Assembly (NCBI RefSeq): GCF_029962835.1
Contig: NC_080582.1
Span: 21,212,032-21,276,031 of the forward strand
DNA: 64,000 bases
Source: Magnolia sinica
Lineage: Eukaryota; Streptophyta; Magnoliopsida; Magnoliales; Magnoliaceae
Direction of reading: 5' to 3'
Part shown: in pieces, positions 10,731-22,579 of the stretch
How the letters are laid out: the number at the start of each line of letters is the position of its first letter
Numbering within the stretch: position 1 is the stretch's first letter
Program-made: the position numbers and the translations under genes
The notes under the pieces: generated by a model
What the model was told of the DNA's origin: nothing
The model's input: only the letters and a program-made list of their open reading frames with translations
Databases searched by the model: none

Positions 10731-12201
10731 ATTCCACCATGGTATATGTGTTGATTTTGTAGTGGGCTATACCTTGGGAGCAATACTGGTTTGACGTCCA
10801 CATTGAATGGATAATGTTGGTTAAATGTCCGAATTATAACTCTCCCTAAGGCCCACTGATAGGCCCATACTTGTGGTAAGTAGGCCGTCTAGGCCCATCT
10901 ACATTATATACAGAGCCCATCTCTTTATACATGTTTAGTATAGATCCATGATTCATGATCATTCGCATCATATGTATGCTTGATGTGAGAAGTGACTGAT
11001 CATAGCATATGCCTTCGGGCGGACTGTTTATGGGCTCCCTGATAGGCGAAGTTGCCCCATATAAGTGTATGGTACATGCAGGATTGTTGCATGACTAATA
11101 GTGTGACTCATGCACTTGCATTTGTGTGATTGTAGTTACTGTATGCCCTAGCGACATTAGGGCCATAGCCTCCACAGACACATCGTGGATGGCAGAATTG
11201 GATACCGAAAATATTTAGCTCTAGCATATGGGCGTCATAGATGTCCCTGGGTGAAAATTCCTAAACCCGATGGTACCAGAGAATGACTCCAACATCAAGA
11301 CCGAGTGGGTACACGAGCGCGCGAGGGCCGTATACCAGTAGGCCACGTCTCCCACTATGTCGTGGTCGATTGGAAAGGGGTGTGACCTTATCCGCTTGAG
11401 TGAGGGGGCAATTTCTAGGTTGAGTTTGACCAGCTTGAGGAATCGGTCCGCTATCAATGAGCCGGGCCCGATATTGGCAGGTGGATAGTGAGGTCTCTTC
11501 CACCCTCCCAGTTGTGCGTCCGGATAGGGGCAGCAAGCTGGCGTAGAGTGTACTTGACCCCTATGATTATCCATACTGAGAACCGCACTGATTTGATGTT
11601 CTAGTGAGGAGCTGCATTGATATGTGGATGAGGATTGACATGCTTGACTTGCATTCTGCATCGCATGGCCTTGATGTGGCCGATCATATTCATGATTTGC
11701 ACCACATGGCCTTGGTATGGCTGATTGCATACATGTGTTTATCCGCATGATTTCGCATTACTCTGACCTTGCATTCTGAGCACGCTTACATTGCGCACAC
11801 ACTTACACCACCCCCTAAGCTTTCTATAAGCTTATGCACGATTGATGCGTGTAGGTGACGCCAGGTCATAGCCATAGCATAGCAGCAGCAGGAGTGTGCA
11901 GTCGAGCCCTCTGGAGTTTTGTTATCTTGTATTTCCCTTCAGACGCATTGTACTTAAAGTTTTTGATCATAGTGGATTTTGTGATGGTGTTCTTGTGGTT
12001 ATTGTTCGTGGGTTATGCTTTTGGTTATACTCATTATAATTGAACTGATGATTTGAAATCCTCCTTGTAGCATCCCAGGATCGAAACCTGGTATATAGGT
12101 GTCGGGAGCCGAGAATGGGGTACTACGGAGGCTGTCGGCGCCAGATTCGGTGATCGGGAATTTTGTGAGCCCGATTTCTGAGTTTGGGGCGTGACAATCA
12201 C

Positions 12202-13560
12202 CCTTCAAGCTTTTCTATATCATGATAGTTAGCTTCATTCATTTATCTTATTAATTGCTTAATATAATATTTATTGAAAATGATGATAAATGTTAATTTC
12301 TATTTCAGTAATCCTTTATAATTAATTGATGATTTGATTTAAATTCAAATATTTGAACATGCTATGGAACTCAAATATTCCTATTCTGGTTTTAAATGAA
12401 CACTTTATATGTGTAAATGTTATTGATATTGTACATGGCTTGTTTTACCACTTGTGATTACTTGATGGTGTTTTTGGAGGTCCTCAAACTAATGACTCTT
12501 TGTCTAATTGATTAAATGAAATTACGTTGTGGACTTATCATTTTGTGAATCTTTTGCCCTATGTGGCTTTGATAGACTATTTGCCATATTTGGCTTTGAT
12601 AAACTAATTTTGTATAACTTTATGATGGTAAGTTTCACTTATTAAACTATGATTGGTCACTAGTTGAAGTGGTCATCATTAAACATCCTAGTCGTTGAAG
12701 TCTCATGAGTCAGGGATGGTGGTATGAGACATTATGCTCGAGTTTTTGGCCTTGCCGAGTGACCTTTGAGCTTTCTTAAAATGATTGAAATAATAATGGT
12801 TGGGCTAATCATACATTTCATGGCATGCAGACTTTACCAGGTGGTCGATATAAGACACGGAGTTTCTTAAGTCACTATGGGTTGTACTATAGAGTATTTT
12901 ACCCGGTGTTCCTAAGCTATCGTCACACGCATTTGAACTACTGTGGCTTGTCCTTTTCGCATGGACTTTTCGGGTGCCTACTTCTCCTTAGGCGTATCGT
13001 AGAGTACTTCTCCGGGAGGCTAGTTCACCTTAGGTATCCTCGTTACATGGTTTTTTTCTGGTGGCTAGTTCCCCTTAAGCATACCTTGAGTACTTTTTCG
13101 AGTGGCTAGTTCTCCATAGGCGACCTTTTTGCCAGGTGGATGATCATCCTCAGGTCTGTGATCATGTGAGTGCATTCATGAATGTAAACAAGAATATCAT
13201 TGTCATTTTTTTTAATGTATGCATGTCTGATGAACTCTGTCTTATTATTATGATGGTCATTGTACAATATTCATTATAGATTGTTCTTGACAACTATGCT
13301 TAACTATCGTGGTGTTTTTATAAATCTTGGGGGTTATACCTCACTGAGATAGTTAATGACGTTATCAAACCATATTCAATGTGCAAGAGACATAGATGAC
13401 AAGCATGTTGGTGCTCATGTGAAGCATGAGAAGCTAGATGATCTCGCGGCTCTAGATTATAGATTTCATCCTTATTGAATTTGTACTTTCATGTATTTGT
13501 AAAGACTTTGGACTTTGGTTTGTATAAGCCTTCAAGAAGCCACTTAAATATTTTGATATG
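12202..13560 (+). other. diverged LTR-like relic of Tekay type
   Basis: No gene seen. Part of it (about 12690-12835) aligns by eye with the Tekay LTR at about 25260-25430: both have 'CAGGGATGGTGGTA', a 'GACA(C/T)TATG' phrase, the 'GTGACC' and 'GAGCT' phrases, and a 'CATGCA' near the end. This suggests the solo LTR at 8071 landed inside an older long LTR, of which 7900-8070 would be the left part. Confidence 0.4.
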
Positions 13561-13611
13561 TATATTTGGACTTTCCTTTATGCTTGATTTGGTTCTCTCT
13601 CGCTAAAATGC

Positions 13612-13614
<3 letters not shown>

Positions 13615-13650
<36 letters not shown>

Positions 13651-13743
13651 GCCATAGTGGAATTTCACCACCTATGGATACTCGAACCCTTGACCAAGTG
13701 TTGAAACTCCTAAGAGTCTACCACCGGAGCAAGAGTAAGGGTC
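13615..13743 (-). mobile_element. tRNA-derived SINE, reverse strand
   Basis: On the reverse strand it reads a box-A-like segment (near 13731-13718), then about 33 bases later a box B, GGTTCGAGTATCC (13689-13677), then 'GGTGGTGAAATTCCACTA'. It ends in a (GT)n tail that appears as (CA)n at 13616-13646. The same element occurs on the forward strand at 63729-63850. The box A/B spacing is that of a pol III tRNA-type promoter. Confidence 0.7.
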
Positions 13744-13751
13744 AATATATA

Positions 13752-13790
13752 TGTGTGTGTGTGTGTGTGTATGTGTGTGTGTGTGTGTGA
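13752..13790. repeat. (TG)n microsatellite
   Basis: Two TG runs separated by one AT step, directly beyond the 5' side of the reverse-strand SINE. Confidence 0.9.
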
Positions 13791-13939
13791 AAATGGTACC
13801 ATGAGGTCGAGCGAATGCAACCTTAACATAAGGTCGAGTCATGTGTTCGCTTGAGCTTGGATGATAAACATTAAAAATGTGCAATGTGACAAGAAGCTAT
13901 GACAACCTCTCGAAGAAGCTTAATGTGATAGGAAGCTAC

Positions 13940-14382
13940 TTAGGGCCCACCAGCATGTTCTGTGAAATCCACACCATCCATCCGTTTTTCCATGTCATGT
14001 TAGGGCATGAGACATAAAATGGGGTAGATCCAAAACTCAAGTGGACCGCACAACATGAAACAATGAGGATTGGAAGTATGTTATTGAACATTGGTGGGGT
14101 TACAGAAGTTTTGGATTGAGGTAATATTTTTGTATTTTCATTTCGTCCCAGTATAAATGACCTTTTGAACGACTGAACGGTATGGATGCATATAAGAATA
14201 ATGGTAGACCTTAGGAAGGTTTCAATAGTAGGTATTTCCCTACTCACTTTTTTTTTGTGGCCCACTTGAGTTCTAAATATACCTCGTTGTTTTTCCCACG
14301 TCCTAACATGAACTGATAAAATGAATGAATGGAGTGGATTTCTCACAAACATTATAATGGGCCCACCTATGTTTGTGTAGAT
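13940..14382. mobile_element. fold-back MITE-like unit 1
   Basis: The left arm (GGGCCCACC, ATCCACACCATCCATCC, then 'GGTAGATCCAAAACTCAAGTGG') is mirrored on the right by its rough reverse complement (CCACTTGAGTTCTAAATAT, GGAGTGGATTT, GGGCCCACC). It is non-coding. I could not define a target duplication, so the superfamily is open. Confidence 0.5.
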
Positions 14383-14460
14383 AAAAATTCCTTCCCACCT
14401 AATCCAGATGACAAGTTGTCTGCATGGGGAATGTATTAGGCGCGGCTCCGGCCTCACCCA

Positions 14461-14910
14461 AGAAGGTGCGGCCCTTATAGTAGGCCCACATTGACGTATG
14501 CATTTTATATATATCCACGCCGCCCATCTATTTTTTATAGATCATTTTAGGATATGATTCAGAACCTGAAGGAAATCCAATTCTTAGGTGGACCAAACCT
14601 TAGGAAAAAGTTGTGATTGACAATTAATGGGCCACTTAAATTTTGGATGAAGCTGATATTTATTTTTTTGGACTTCTTTCATGTTAGATGGCAAATAAGC
14701 ATGATGTAAACATTACAGTGGCCCATGGGAAGTTTTTAATGGTAGAGTATTCAATCACCACTATTTCCGATAGTCTGGTCTACTTGAGAATTAAATCTTC
14801 TTCATTTTTGAAATCATGACTTAAAATTATCTTCCAAAATAGATGGACTATGTGGGTATACAATATGTTGATCAAGTTGGGCCCCGCGGTAAGGGATGCA
14901 CTGTCTTAAG
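14461..14910. mobile_element. fold-back MITE-like unit 2
   Basis: Same architecture as the neighbours: an opening block 'GGCCCACATTGACGTATGCA', a central 'TTTTGGATGAAGCTGATATTT', and inverted phrases on the right ending near 'GGGCCCCGCGG'. The arms are more diverged than in unit 3. Confidence 0.4.
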
Positions 14911-14986
14911 TTAGGCTGAGGCCGCATCTAATCTGCTTCCTTCTGCGTCAGAAGCAGAATGGCTGGTGTGCCACACACCACCGACC

Positions 14987-15458
14987 TTGGTGGTGTGTTG
15001 TTGTCACCAAGTTCTATGGGCCCCACCATGATGTAAGTATTATATCCACGCATTCCATCCATTTGGTAAAATTATTTTTGGGCATTAGCACAGAAAATTA
15101 AGTAGATCCAAAGCTTAAGTGGACCAAAACGCAAAAAGTAGTAGGGATTGAATGCCTACCATTGAAAACTTCTCGGGGCCACAAAAGTTTTGGATCAAGA
15201 TGATATTTATTTGGTCCCTTCATCCAATTTTGTGTGACATTACGGAAAGGTTGGATGGATAATAGACATCATGATGGGCCATGGAAAGGTTTCAATGGTG
15301 GGCATCATTGTCCCTACTACTTTCTGTGTTGTGGTACACTTGAGCTTTGGATCTGCATCAGGTTTGCGCTCATGTCCTAAAATGATCTATCAAAATAGAT
15401 AGATGGTGTGGATATCATGGAGGGCCTCACAAAATTGGTGATGACAACACACTGCCAA
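14987..15458. mobile_element. fold-back MITE-like unit 3 with long inverted arms
   Basis: The terminal 24 bases of each end match in inverted orientation at about 20 of 24 positions (left begins TTGGTGGTGTGTTGTTGTCA, right on the reverse strand begins TTGGCAGTGTGTTGTCATCA). Complementarity continues inward for about 200 bases, so the unit could fold on itself. No open frame. A target duplication is not clear. Confidence 0.6.
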
Positions 15459-15786
15459 TGTTGTATAATGCCGATTTAGTTAGTTTTGCCCTTCTTTTGA
15501 GAATGACATCTCCACTGTATGTTCTAAAAATTTATCATCCAATGGCTCACGTCAAGACACCACTCGACCTTATGTTAAGTGTGCATGTGCTCGACCTCAT
15601 AGTACCATTTCCCATATGTGTGTGTGTGTGTGCACGCTATCTTTGAAGGTTAACACTAAGGTTTTCGAAAAATGAGTATACAAGACTAAAATAATAACTT
15701 ACTCACACTGATGTTCACATATATACACTCATCAGTAGTGTTTTTAATGAAACCATATTAGGAAACGACTTCATGAAACTTTAAGT

Positions 15787-17507
15787 ACAACTATCGTGAT
15801 GCCTGTTTCAACCCATAAATGAACTTCTTGAGGTTGTAGACCAGATGTTCTGAGCCTTTGGCTTTGAAGCATTTTGGTTGCAATATATACACGATCTCAC
15901 TTAGATCTCCATTGAGAAACACAGTTTTCACGTTCATTTGATGTAACTCTAAATTCATATAAGCCGCTAAATCCATAGTGATCCTAAATGAGTATTCTTG
16001 GACATGGGTGAGAAAGTTTCCTTAAAGTCAATGCCCTCAGGCTGATTGAAACCCTTTCCAACTAGCTTGGTTTTATACCTTTGATATTGCCCTTAACGTC
16101 CCGTTTGGTTTTGAATTCTCACTTGCAACCAATCAGCCTAATCCCTTCAGGCAATTCAGAAATGTCCCAGATTTTGTTATTCCTTATAGATTTCAATTCA
16201 TCATCTATGGCATCGAATCAATGAGAAAAATTCACACTTTGTTCGACTTGTAAAAAAAATACATGATTATTTTCAGCCATGTTGTCAAATTCATGCTCCT
16301 GCAAATAGATGATATACTTGTCTGGAATCACAAATCTTCTCTTTTTATGTGAATGTCTTAATGCTCATTATTCTAAATTAAGTTTTTTATTTCCTCATCA
16401 ATGGATTGTATTTGAGGCTATACATGGTCATTCATAGGGATCTCAAGGTCCGCTGTTGGATGGACGACCATGCTACTTTGAACGATTGTGGTGGGAATCA
16501 TAATCCACTCTTCCTCAAATACAATATTTCTTAAGTTCATGCTTCCACTATCTTTAGTATTTTTAATAAACCTAGCATTCGCAGTCTCAATGACTCTCAT
16601 GGAATATAATGGACACTAAAATTTCGGATCATTTAAATCTCTTTGGGTATCAAATAAAGAAGCAACTAACCATTATGGGGCCAAGCTTTCTTTCATGCGG
16701 GTTATATGGTTTGCCTTATACATGACAACCTCATACATGAAAGTATCATAAACTAGACTTTCACCCTGTCCACGATTCATATGAAGTTTTCATTACAGCC
16801 TTATTAGGGACTCTATTTAGGATATACATAGCTATTTTTAATGCATCACCCTACAAATATTTTAACAACGTTAAATTACTAATTATAGACTGCACCATGT
16901 CCTTTAGGGTGCGATTACACCTTTCTGTTACACTATTCTGTTCCGGAGTATTAGGCATGGTATACTGAGCGCCGATGCCACAATCTTGTAAGTATCTAGA
17001 AAATGACCCTGAGTTATGTTCAGATTCGTCATACCTTCTATAGTACTCACCACCACGATCGGATCTGACAACGTTGATCTTTTCTATCGACTTAATTCTT
17101 GACTTCAGTCTTATATATCTTAAATATATCCAAAGCATTTGATTTCTCGTTAATAAGATATAGATTCTCATAACGAGAGTAGTCGTCTATAAAAGTGATA
17201 AAATACTTCTGCCAATTCCAAGATATTGTAGGGAATGGTTTGCAGATGCTTGTATGAATCACTTCCAAGATTCTTACGCTCCTAGTGACACCATTTTTTT
17301 CTCGTTCTAGTATGTTTACCTTTAATACAATATATGCAGACCTTAAAGTCTGAGAAGTCCGGAGAGTAAAGAATTCTTTACGCACAAGCCTTTTTAATCT
17401 ATCACGAGCGATGTGGCCTAATTGCCTATTTTTAGAATCCATGCCTCGCTCAACTGAACAACTTTTAATGGGATACTTAACATGAGAAGCTGGTGGGGAG
17501 TGCATCT
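15787..17507 (-). pseudogene. Ty1/Copia integrase-RT relic, reverse strand
   Basis: Read right to left: the integrase N-terminal region (RQLGHIARDRLKRL), the integrase core (FITFIDDYSRYENLY; VVRSDRGGEYYRRYDESEHN; PNTPEQNSVTERCNRTLKDM), a linker (ETANARFIKNTKDSGSMNLR) and the start of reverse transcriptase (MNVKTVFLNGDLSEIVYI; KKFIYGLKQASR). It stops at about 15787, before the catalytic RT box. There is no protease, gag or RNase H. The usual first catalytic Asp of integrase (HTD-x-C) is Ser here (HTSIC). Several frame changes and stops break it up. This is a truncated Copia copy of a different family from the 18135-43315 element; no LTR is recognised at either end. Confidence 0.85.
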
Positions 17508-17796
17508 AAATGGTTTGTTTAGTGGACCTTAGCTACTGATGGCACACGACTGAAACTCATGGTAGACAAGAAAAATATTTTGGATTAAAAGATTACAAAG
17601 CTTCAAATGGTGGCAAAGGGATAAACAACTTTAATAAGAAGGAAAAAGAACAAAGAATTTTTTTTTTTTAAAATGGTTGTCTAGGATCTATCGATTTGGA
17701 CTATTTTGGCCACGCTTACCTTTTACGGTGAAATTTATTGGGCCCGACAGCCTAACCATGGAGCCCCTTGTGCACCAACTGGGCACATGACAGGGA
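17508..17796. other. non-coding gap, nothing recognised
   Basis: AT-rich left part with a poly-T/A tract near 17660, then GC-richer sequence. I see no domain, LTR end or pol III promoter. Confidence 0.5.
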
Positions 17797-18134
17797 TGGA
17801 GTGTTATGAAAAATATTGATTAAAAATATTTTAAAATAATATATATATATATATATCTGTAATAAAAGATTTTGTTACTCGGGCTCAGTCTCAGTTTAAG
17901 GGTGTGGGTATGTGAGGTAGTGTGGTTGTAGAGGTGCTAGTGGCAGACTTTGCACGTGCGCATCATGTTGCAGATGGGTCACTCCTTTGCAACCTTACGT
18001 GAACTGGTACGAGACGAGTGCGAGTCGTAGTGCGACATGGAATACTGGTCAGGTGGATGGAGTGGGCGAGTGATTTGAATGAGTTTTATATAGGTTGGAA
18101 AATAGCCGTTGGAGAGAGGTTTAACTGCATATGC

Positions 18135-19168
18135 TGTTGAAAATCAATGGTTTTTTGAAAAAAAGAAATTTCAAATTTTCAAATTTTCAAGAATTTCCCG
18201 CCAAAACACTTTTTTAAATTTTGAATTCAAAAGTGCAGTGTGTGTGCTTTGTCCCACATCGGAAATGTAAAGAAAAGTTTTGTGGTTTATATGAGAACTT
18301 GTGAAGAGTATTCTTACTTGGAGTTTTTGGAGGAGGTGATACTCGGGTTGCACGCATGCGCACGCACTCGGGCTTGGGCACGGGCGTGGGCAGTGAGGCA
18401 GTGTGGTTGTAGTGGCGCTAGAGGCGCACTTCGCACGTGTGCATCATGTCGCAGAGTGGTCGCTCCCTCGTGACCTTACGCGAACCAGCACGAGATGGTG
18501 CGATCGCGGTGTGATAGGTCTGGTCAGAGCCTTAGGGCGGTGGATATGAAAATCTGAAATGAGCCTACATTTTATAGGTGACTGAGAACGGTTGGATTTT
18601 AAATCCGAAACGTCCAGCCATTTCTAAAAATGGATAGCCACCTTGAAAGCCACGACGGTCCGAAAACAGACGAGCCAGGATGATCCAACGGTCAGATCTT
18701 TTGATCTGACGACCAGAAACATCTGGGATTAATTGTCAATGGCCAAAAATGTTTTTCAAACGTTCTGTACCATTAAATACCACACAACAATGGTGTTATA
18801 CCTGATGCCTATATAAACTAGACCATTCTAGTCCGATTTCATCATCTCAACACACCATCTCTCCCATCAGAACTATCCAAATCTCCTTAGTGAATACTGT
18901 GAACATTTCTCTCTATCTGATCCTGCCAGAACAGATCAATTGTGTTACATCGTTCTATAGTGGACCCATCGTGGTTGCTGCACGCTGAATTCAGAACAGG
19001 CTTGTCTTATCCTGGAAGCAATTCGCTTGTAACCCATCAACAATTGATAAGGGGGCGAATCACACTTTAAGGACAACGTATTCTATACGTGATTCAGCTT
19101 AGTGAAATAATTTTTCTTACATTTATTTTTTATATTTTTTCGGTATATCCAAACATCAATTTCTAACA
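18135..19168 (+). repeat. Copia 5' LTR
   Basis: 1034 bp, TG...CA. A TATA box (CTATATAAACTAG) lies at about 18808-18820, marking the U3/R boundary. It is about 350 bp longer than the 3' LTR because the latter lacks the segment matching about 18420-18840. Confidence 0.88.
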
Positions 19169-19174
19169 ATCTTA

Positions 19175-20146
19175 ATGCGTGATTCCATGGACACCAAAAG
19201 TGCTGCATCAGTCAAACTGATGAACCAGGATCTGATCTGATTGGACCAATTCGATGGTTCAAATTTCACTAGATGACAGGACAAGCTGAAACTCCAGCTG
19301 ACCACTCTGAAGATCTTTTACATCCTGGACCCAACTCTCCAGCCTCTGCCTGAAGCAAAGGACACTGACACTCCAAAACAGGATGCTGCTAGGATCAAAC
19401 GACAAGAAGATGAACTACTATGTCGTGGCCATATCCTCAATGCTCTCTCTGATCAATTGTACGATTTATATATGGGGACCACATCATCGAAAGAAATTTG
19501 GAGCGCGCTGGCCTACAAGTACAAGGCTAAAGAGGAAGGTACACAGAAATTTCTAATTGTCAGGTATTTCGACTTCACAATGGTAAACAATCTACCACTG
19601 CTTGCCCAAATTCAAAAACTGCAGCTTATTGTAAAAAAAAAAGCCATAAAAATTGATCTTCCTGAATCCTTTCAAGTCAGATCTATTATCGCAAAATTGT
19701 CTCCGAGTTGGAAAGACTACAGGAAGAAACTATTGTATAAATTCGAAGAATTCACCCTGGAACAAATCTAGAAGCATCTTCGTATTGAAGAAGAATCCGG
19801 TAACCGAGACAAGAAGGATGATGCTAATGGTGCATCCTCATTCAAGGTGAACGTAGTAGAACGACCATCCCAAAATAATTTCTATGAGAAAGCTAATTCC
19901 TTTAAACTTAACAAAGATCAAGAGAAATTCAAGAAAATCTAAAAGAAGAAATATGGTAAACTTAAGGGAGCTTGCTATGCCTGCGGCAAAACTGGGCATT
20001 TCGCCGAAGTCTGTAGGGACCGAAAAAAGTCTAAGAAAGAGGCTAATGCAGTAGACGATGATATCGTAACCATGGTCACAGAAGTGAACCTAGTTTAAGA
20101 GAAAATTCCTGGTTGGTGGTATGATACAGGTGCCACAGTCCATGTA
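19175..20146 (+). pseudogene. Copia gag and start of protease, degenerate
   Basis: One frame from ATG 19175 runs through a Copia-type gag (LDQFDGSNFTR early; ILNALSDQLYDLYMGTTSSK; AIKIDLPESFQVRSIIAKL), a CCHC zinc knuckle at about 19973 (CYACGKTGHFAEVC) and the protease motif WWYDTGATVHV ending at 20146. Five in-frame stops interrupt it (two TGA near the start, then TAG, TAA, TAA), but I see no frameshift. Gag would form the particle and the knuckle would bind RNA. The protease frame resumes at 39115 on the far side of the insertion. No convincing tRNA-Met primer site follows the 5' LTR (19169 on). Confidence 0.85.
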
Positions 20147-22571
20147 TGTCATGCCCCGAACTCATAAACCGAGCTCACAAAATTCCCGATCGCCGAATCT
20201 GGCTCCGACAGCCTCCGTAGAACCCCATTCTCAGGTCCCGACACCCATTTACCAGGTTCTGATCCTGGGATCCTACAATAAGGATTTCTAATATCAATTT
20301 AATTCATAAAGAGTATAACCATAAGCATAACCCACGAATAATAACCACAAGAACACCATCACAAAATCCACTATGATAAAAAACTTTTAAATACAGTGCT
20401 TATGAAAGGGAAATATAATATAACGAAAGTAACAAAACTCCAGAAACTTAACTGTATGCTCCAACTCTGACGAGGCTACGGCTACATCCTGGCGTCACCT
20501 GCACGCATCAATCGTGCATAAGCTTATAGAAAGCTTAGAGGGTGGTGTAAGTGTGTGCGCAATATAAGCGTGCTCAGAATTCAACGTCAGAGTAATGCGG
20601 AATCATGCTGATGAGTACATGAATGCAATCAGTCGTACCAAGGCTATACGGTGCAAGATAAGAATGTTATCGACCATAACACGGCCATGCGATGTGAGAT
20701 GCAACTCAAGCATGCCAATCCTATCATATATCAGTAAAGTTCTCATTTTGGATAATCACCGGGGTTTAGTACACTCCAAGTGGCACTGCCGCTCTCCTAG
20801 CCACATAGTCCAAGTGAGCGTGAAAAACCTCACTATCCTCTTGGCCAATAGTCTACCAATACCTATCTGGCATGACGATAGGGGACCCATTCACGACCTA
20901 GTCAAACTTAGCCTAGTATTGCCCCCTACCCTTGGGCGAGTAAGGCCACACCCCTTTCCAACCGACCATGACAGTGGGAGACATGGCCTCCTGGTATTCG
21001 ACCCTCGTGCGCTCATATATACACTCGATCTCGACGTTGGAGTCATCCTCTGGTACCATCGGGTTTAGGAATTTTCACCCAAGGACATTTATGGCGCCCC
21101 GATGCTTAGTAACAATATTTCGGGTATCCAATCCAACCACCCACGATATGTCTATGGAGGCTATATGTAACACCCCGTACCTCTGGTACTCGGGTGTTAC
21201 CCTTATAGACCCACATTAACTTGAGTCAAGCTGACTTGAACTTGGTTCGTGTAGGACGAAGGTTCCAACTGGAATAAAAGTCATCCATCCAAGTCCTCCA
21301 GGTGCCGGAACGCACCCCATAATACGTAGAGGGTAAGACTTCCTAAACATTTTAATTAGAACATTTATGTTAATAAAAGACTGCCACGACGCACTCATCC
21401 CCAATGTTTGAGGACTCGCTAGTGGCAATCAAACCTTCAGCACGACCAGTATGGGATATTAACCGTTGAAAATAAATATCAGACCCACTGGGCCGTCGGG
21501 TCGCGTTATATGGGCCAATAATAGCCTAAAGGGGAGTATAGCGGCCCACCTGGGCCTTACCATCAGCCCAGAAGTCGGTAGGGACCCCTATAAGGGTCCC
21601 CTAGAGCGAATGGACGGTATGGATGGGAGCACTAACGTCCCATTGGGACCCACGCAGTGCACGTACATCAAGAGTGCATGCACGCGACGTGCGCTGGGAC
21701 CATGGGGTCGGTCAAACGACCTTTGACCGACTCTCTCTCAAAAAAATCAGAAAACGGCATTTCTCCCTCCATTTCTTTTTTGAAAGAGGAATCTTTGGAC
21801 CTCTAAGTGGCCCACCCTAGCCACTTTTCGAGCCATCTGGACCGTTCATTTTCTCCAAGGGGCCCGGCTTAACAAAACCGTATAGCTTTGTGGGCCGCTG
21901 TAAACGGACGAGAAAGATGGGAAACCACCGTCCATTTCATTACATGTGGCGAAAATCCGTTGAATGGAACCCATCTGGAAATGGTCAGACGGTTCATGAT
22001 CGGCCCGATGGCGCCATCTCAGCCATCCAACTTCCACAGAAAGGCGTGCTCCCTCTGTTCCAGAAATGGCCGGGCAAGGGCCGTGTAAGAAAAAGGAGAG
22101 GAGCGGCATTCCGCTCTGGGAAGGAGGTACGGGATCTCTCCTAGCCGTTCCTGGGGACACGTGGCTCCATCCCTGTCGATGGTGCGAGGCGAGACCCAAT
22201 GAAGACGAAAACTCGAGCTCCATCTCACGAGAATTGGAGATTCTCGTGGGATATGAGGAGATGGACATTTGGGACACGAGAAGTAGGCCCCACGCTGATC
22301 CTGGGTTCCATCTGGACCGACCAGATGTATCAGATCGTGCCCATGCACGTTAATCGTCGATCCGCCATTAAAGATCGGGTCATCTTCCCCACTGAAAACC
22401 CACACGAAACGGCGAGATGGGCCCCACCAGATCTGAAAGAATGCTTTTCTGGTGGGCCCCAAGTTCAGCTCTTCATCCAAACGGACGGATGGACCTCGTG
22501 CATATCTGATTTTGGATCTCAGCCGTGCACAGTCACTGCACTTCTAGCCATTGGTGCCCTCCCTCTCCCTC

Positions 22572-22579
22572 TATATAAA
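22572..22579 (+). promoter_or_regulatory. LTR TATA box
   Basis: TATATAAA in a CT-rich context, followed about 30 bases on by purine-rich sequence. Repeated identically in the 3' LTR at 32622-32629. Confidence 0.7.

Larger units (their letters stand above)
8071..12196 (+). mobile_element. solo LTR, 4.1 kb, Tekay-like family A
   Basis: It starts TGTAAGACCTGTATCC and ends GGGGCGTGACA, with a perfect 5-bp target duplication ATCAC at 8066-8070 and 12197-12201. There is no internal region, primer-binding site or polypurine tract, so it is a solo LTR left by LTR-LTR recombination. A second copy lies in reverse orientation at 20147-39109, interrupted by a younger element. The unusual length and TG...CA ends fit the long LTRs of Tekay/Del chromoviruses, but family membership is inferred. 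It contains a CT microsatellite, an AT-rich tract, a perfect hairpin and minisatellite-like arrays. Its small open frames are not convincing genes. Confidence 0.85.

Noticed and set aside
14940..15000. 8-9-bp target duplication for fold-back unit 3
   Set aside because: The bases just outside the two ends do not match, so no superfamily is assigned.
21846..22480. Open frames of 140-150 codons on both strands in the Tekay LTR U3
   Set aside because: They are identical in both LTRs because that LTR part is identical, overlap on opposite strands, and show no domain.
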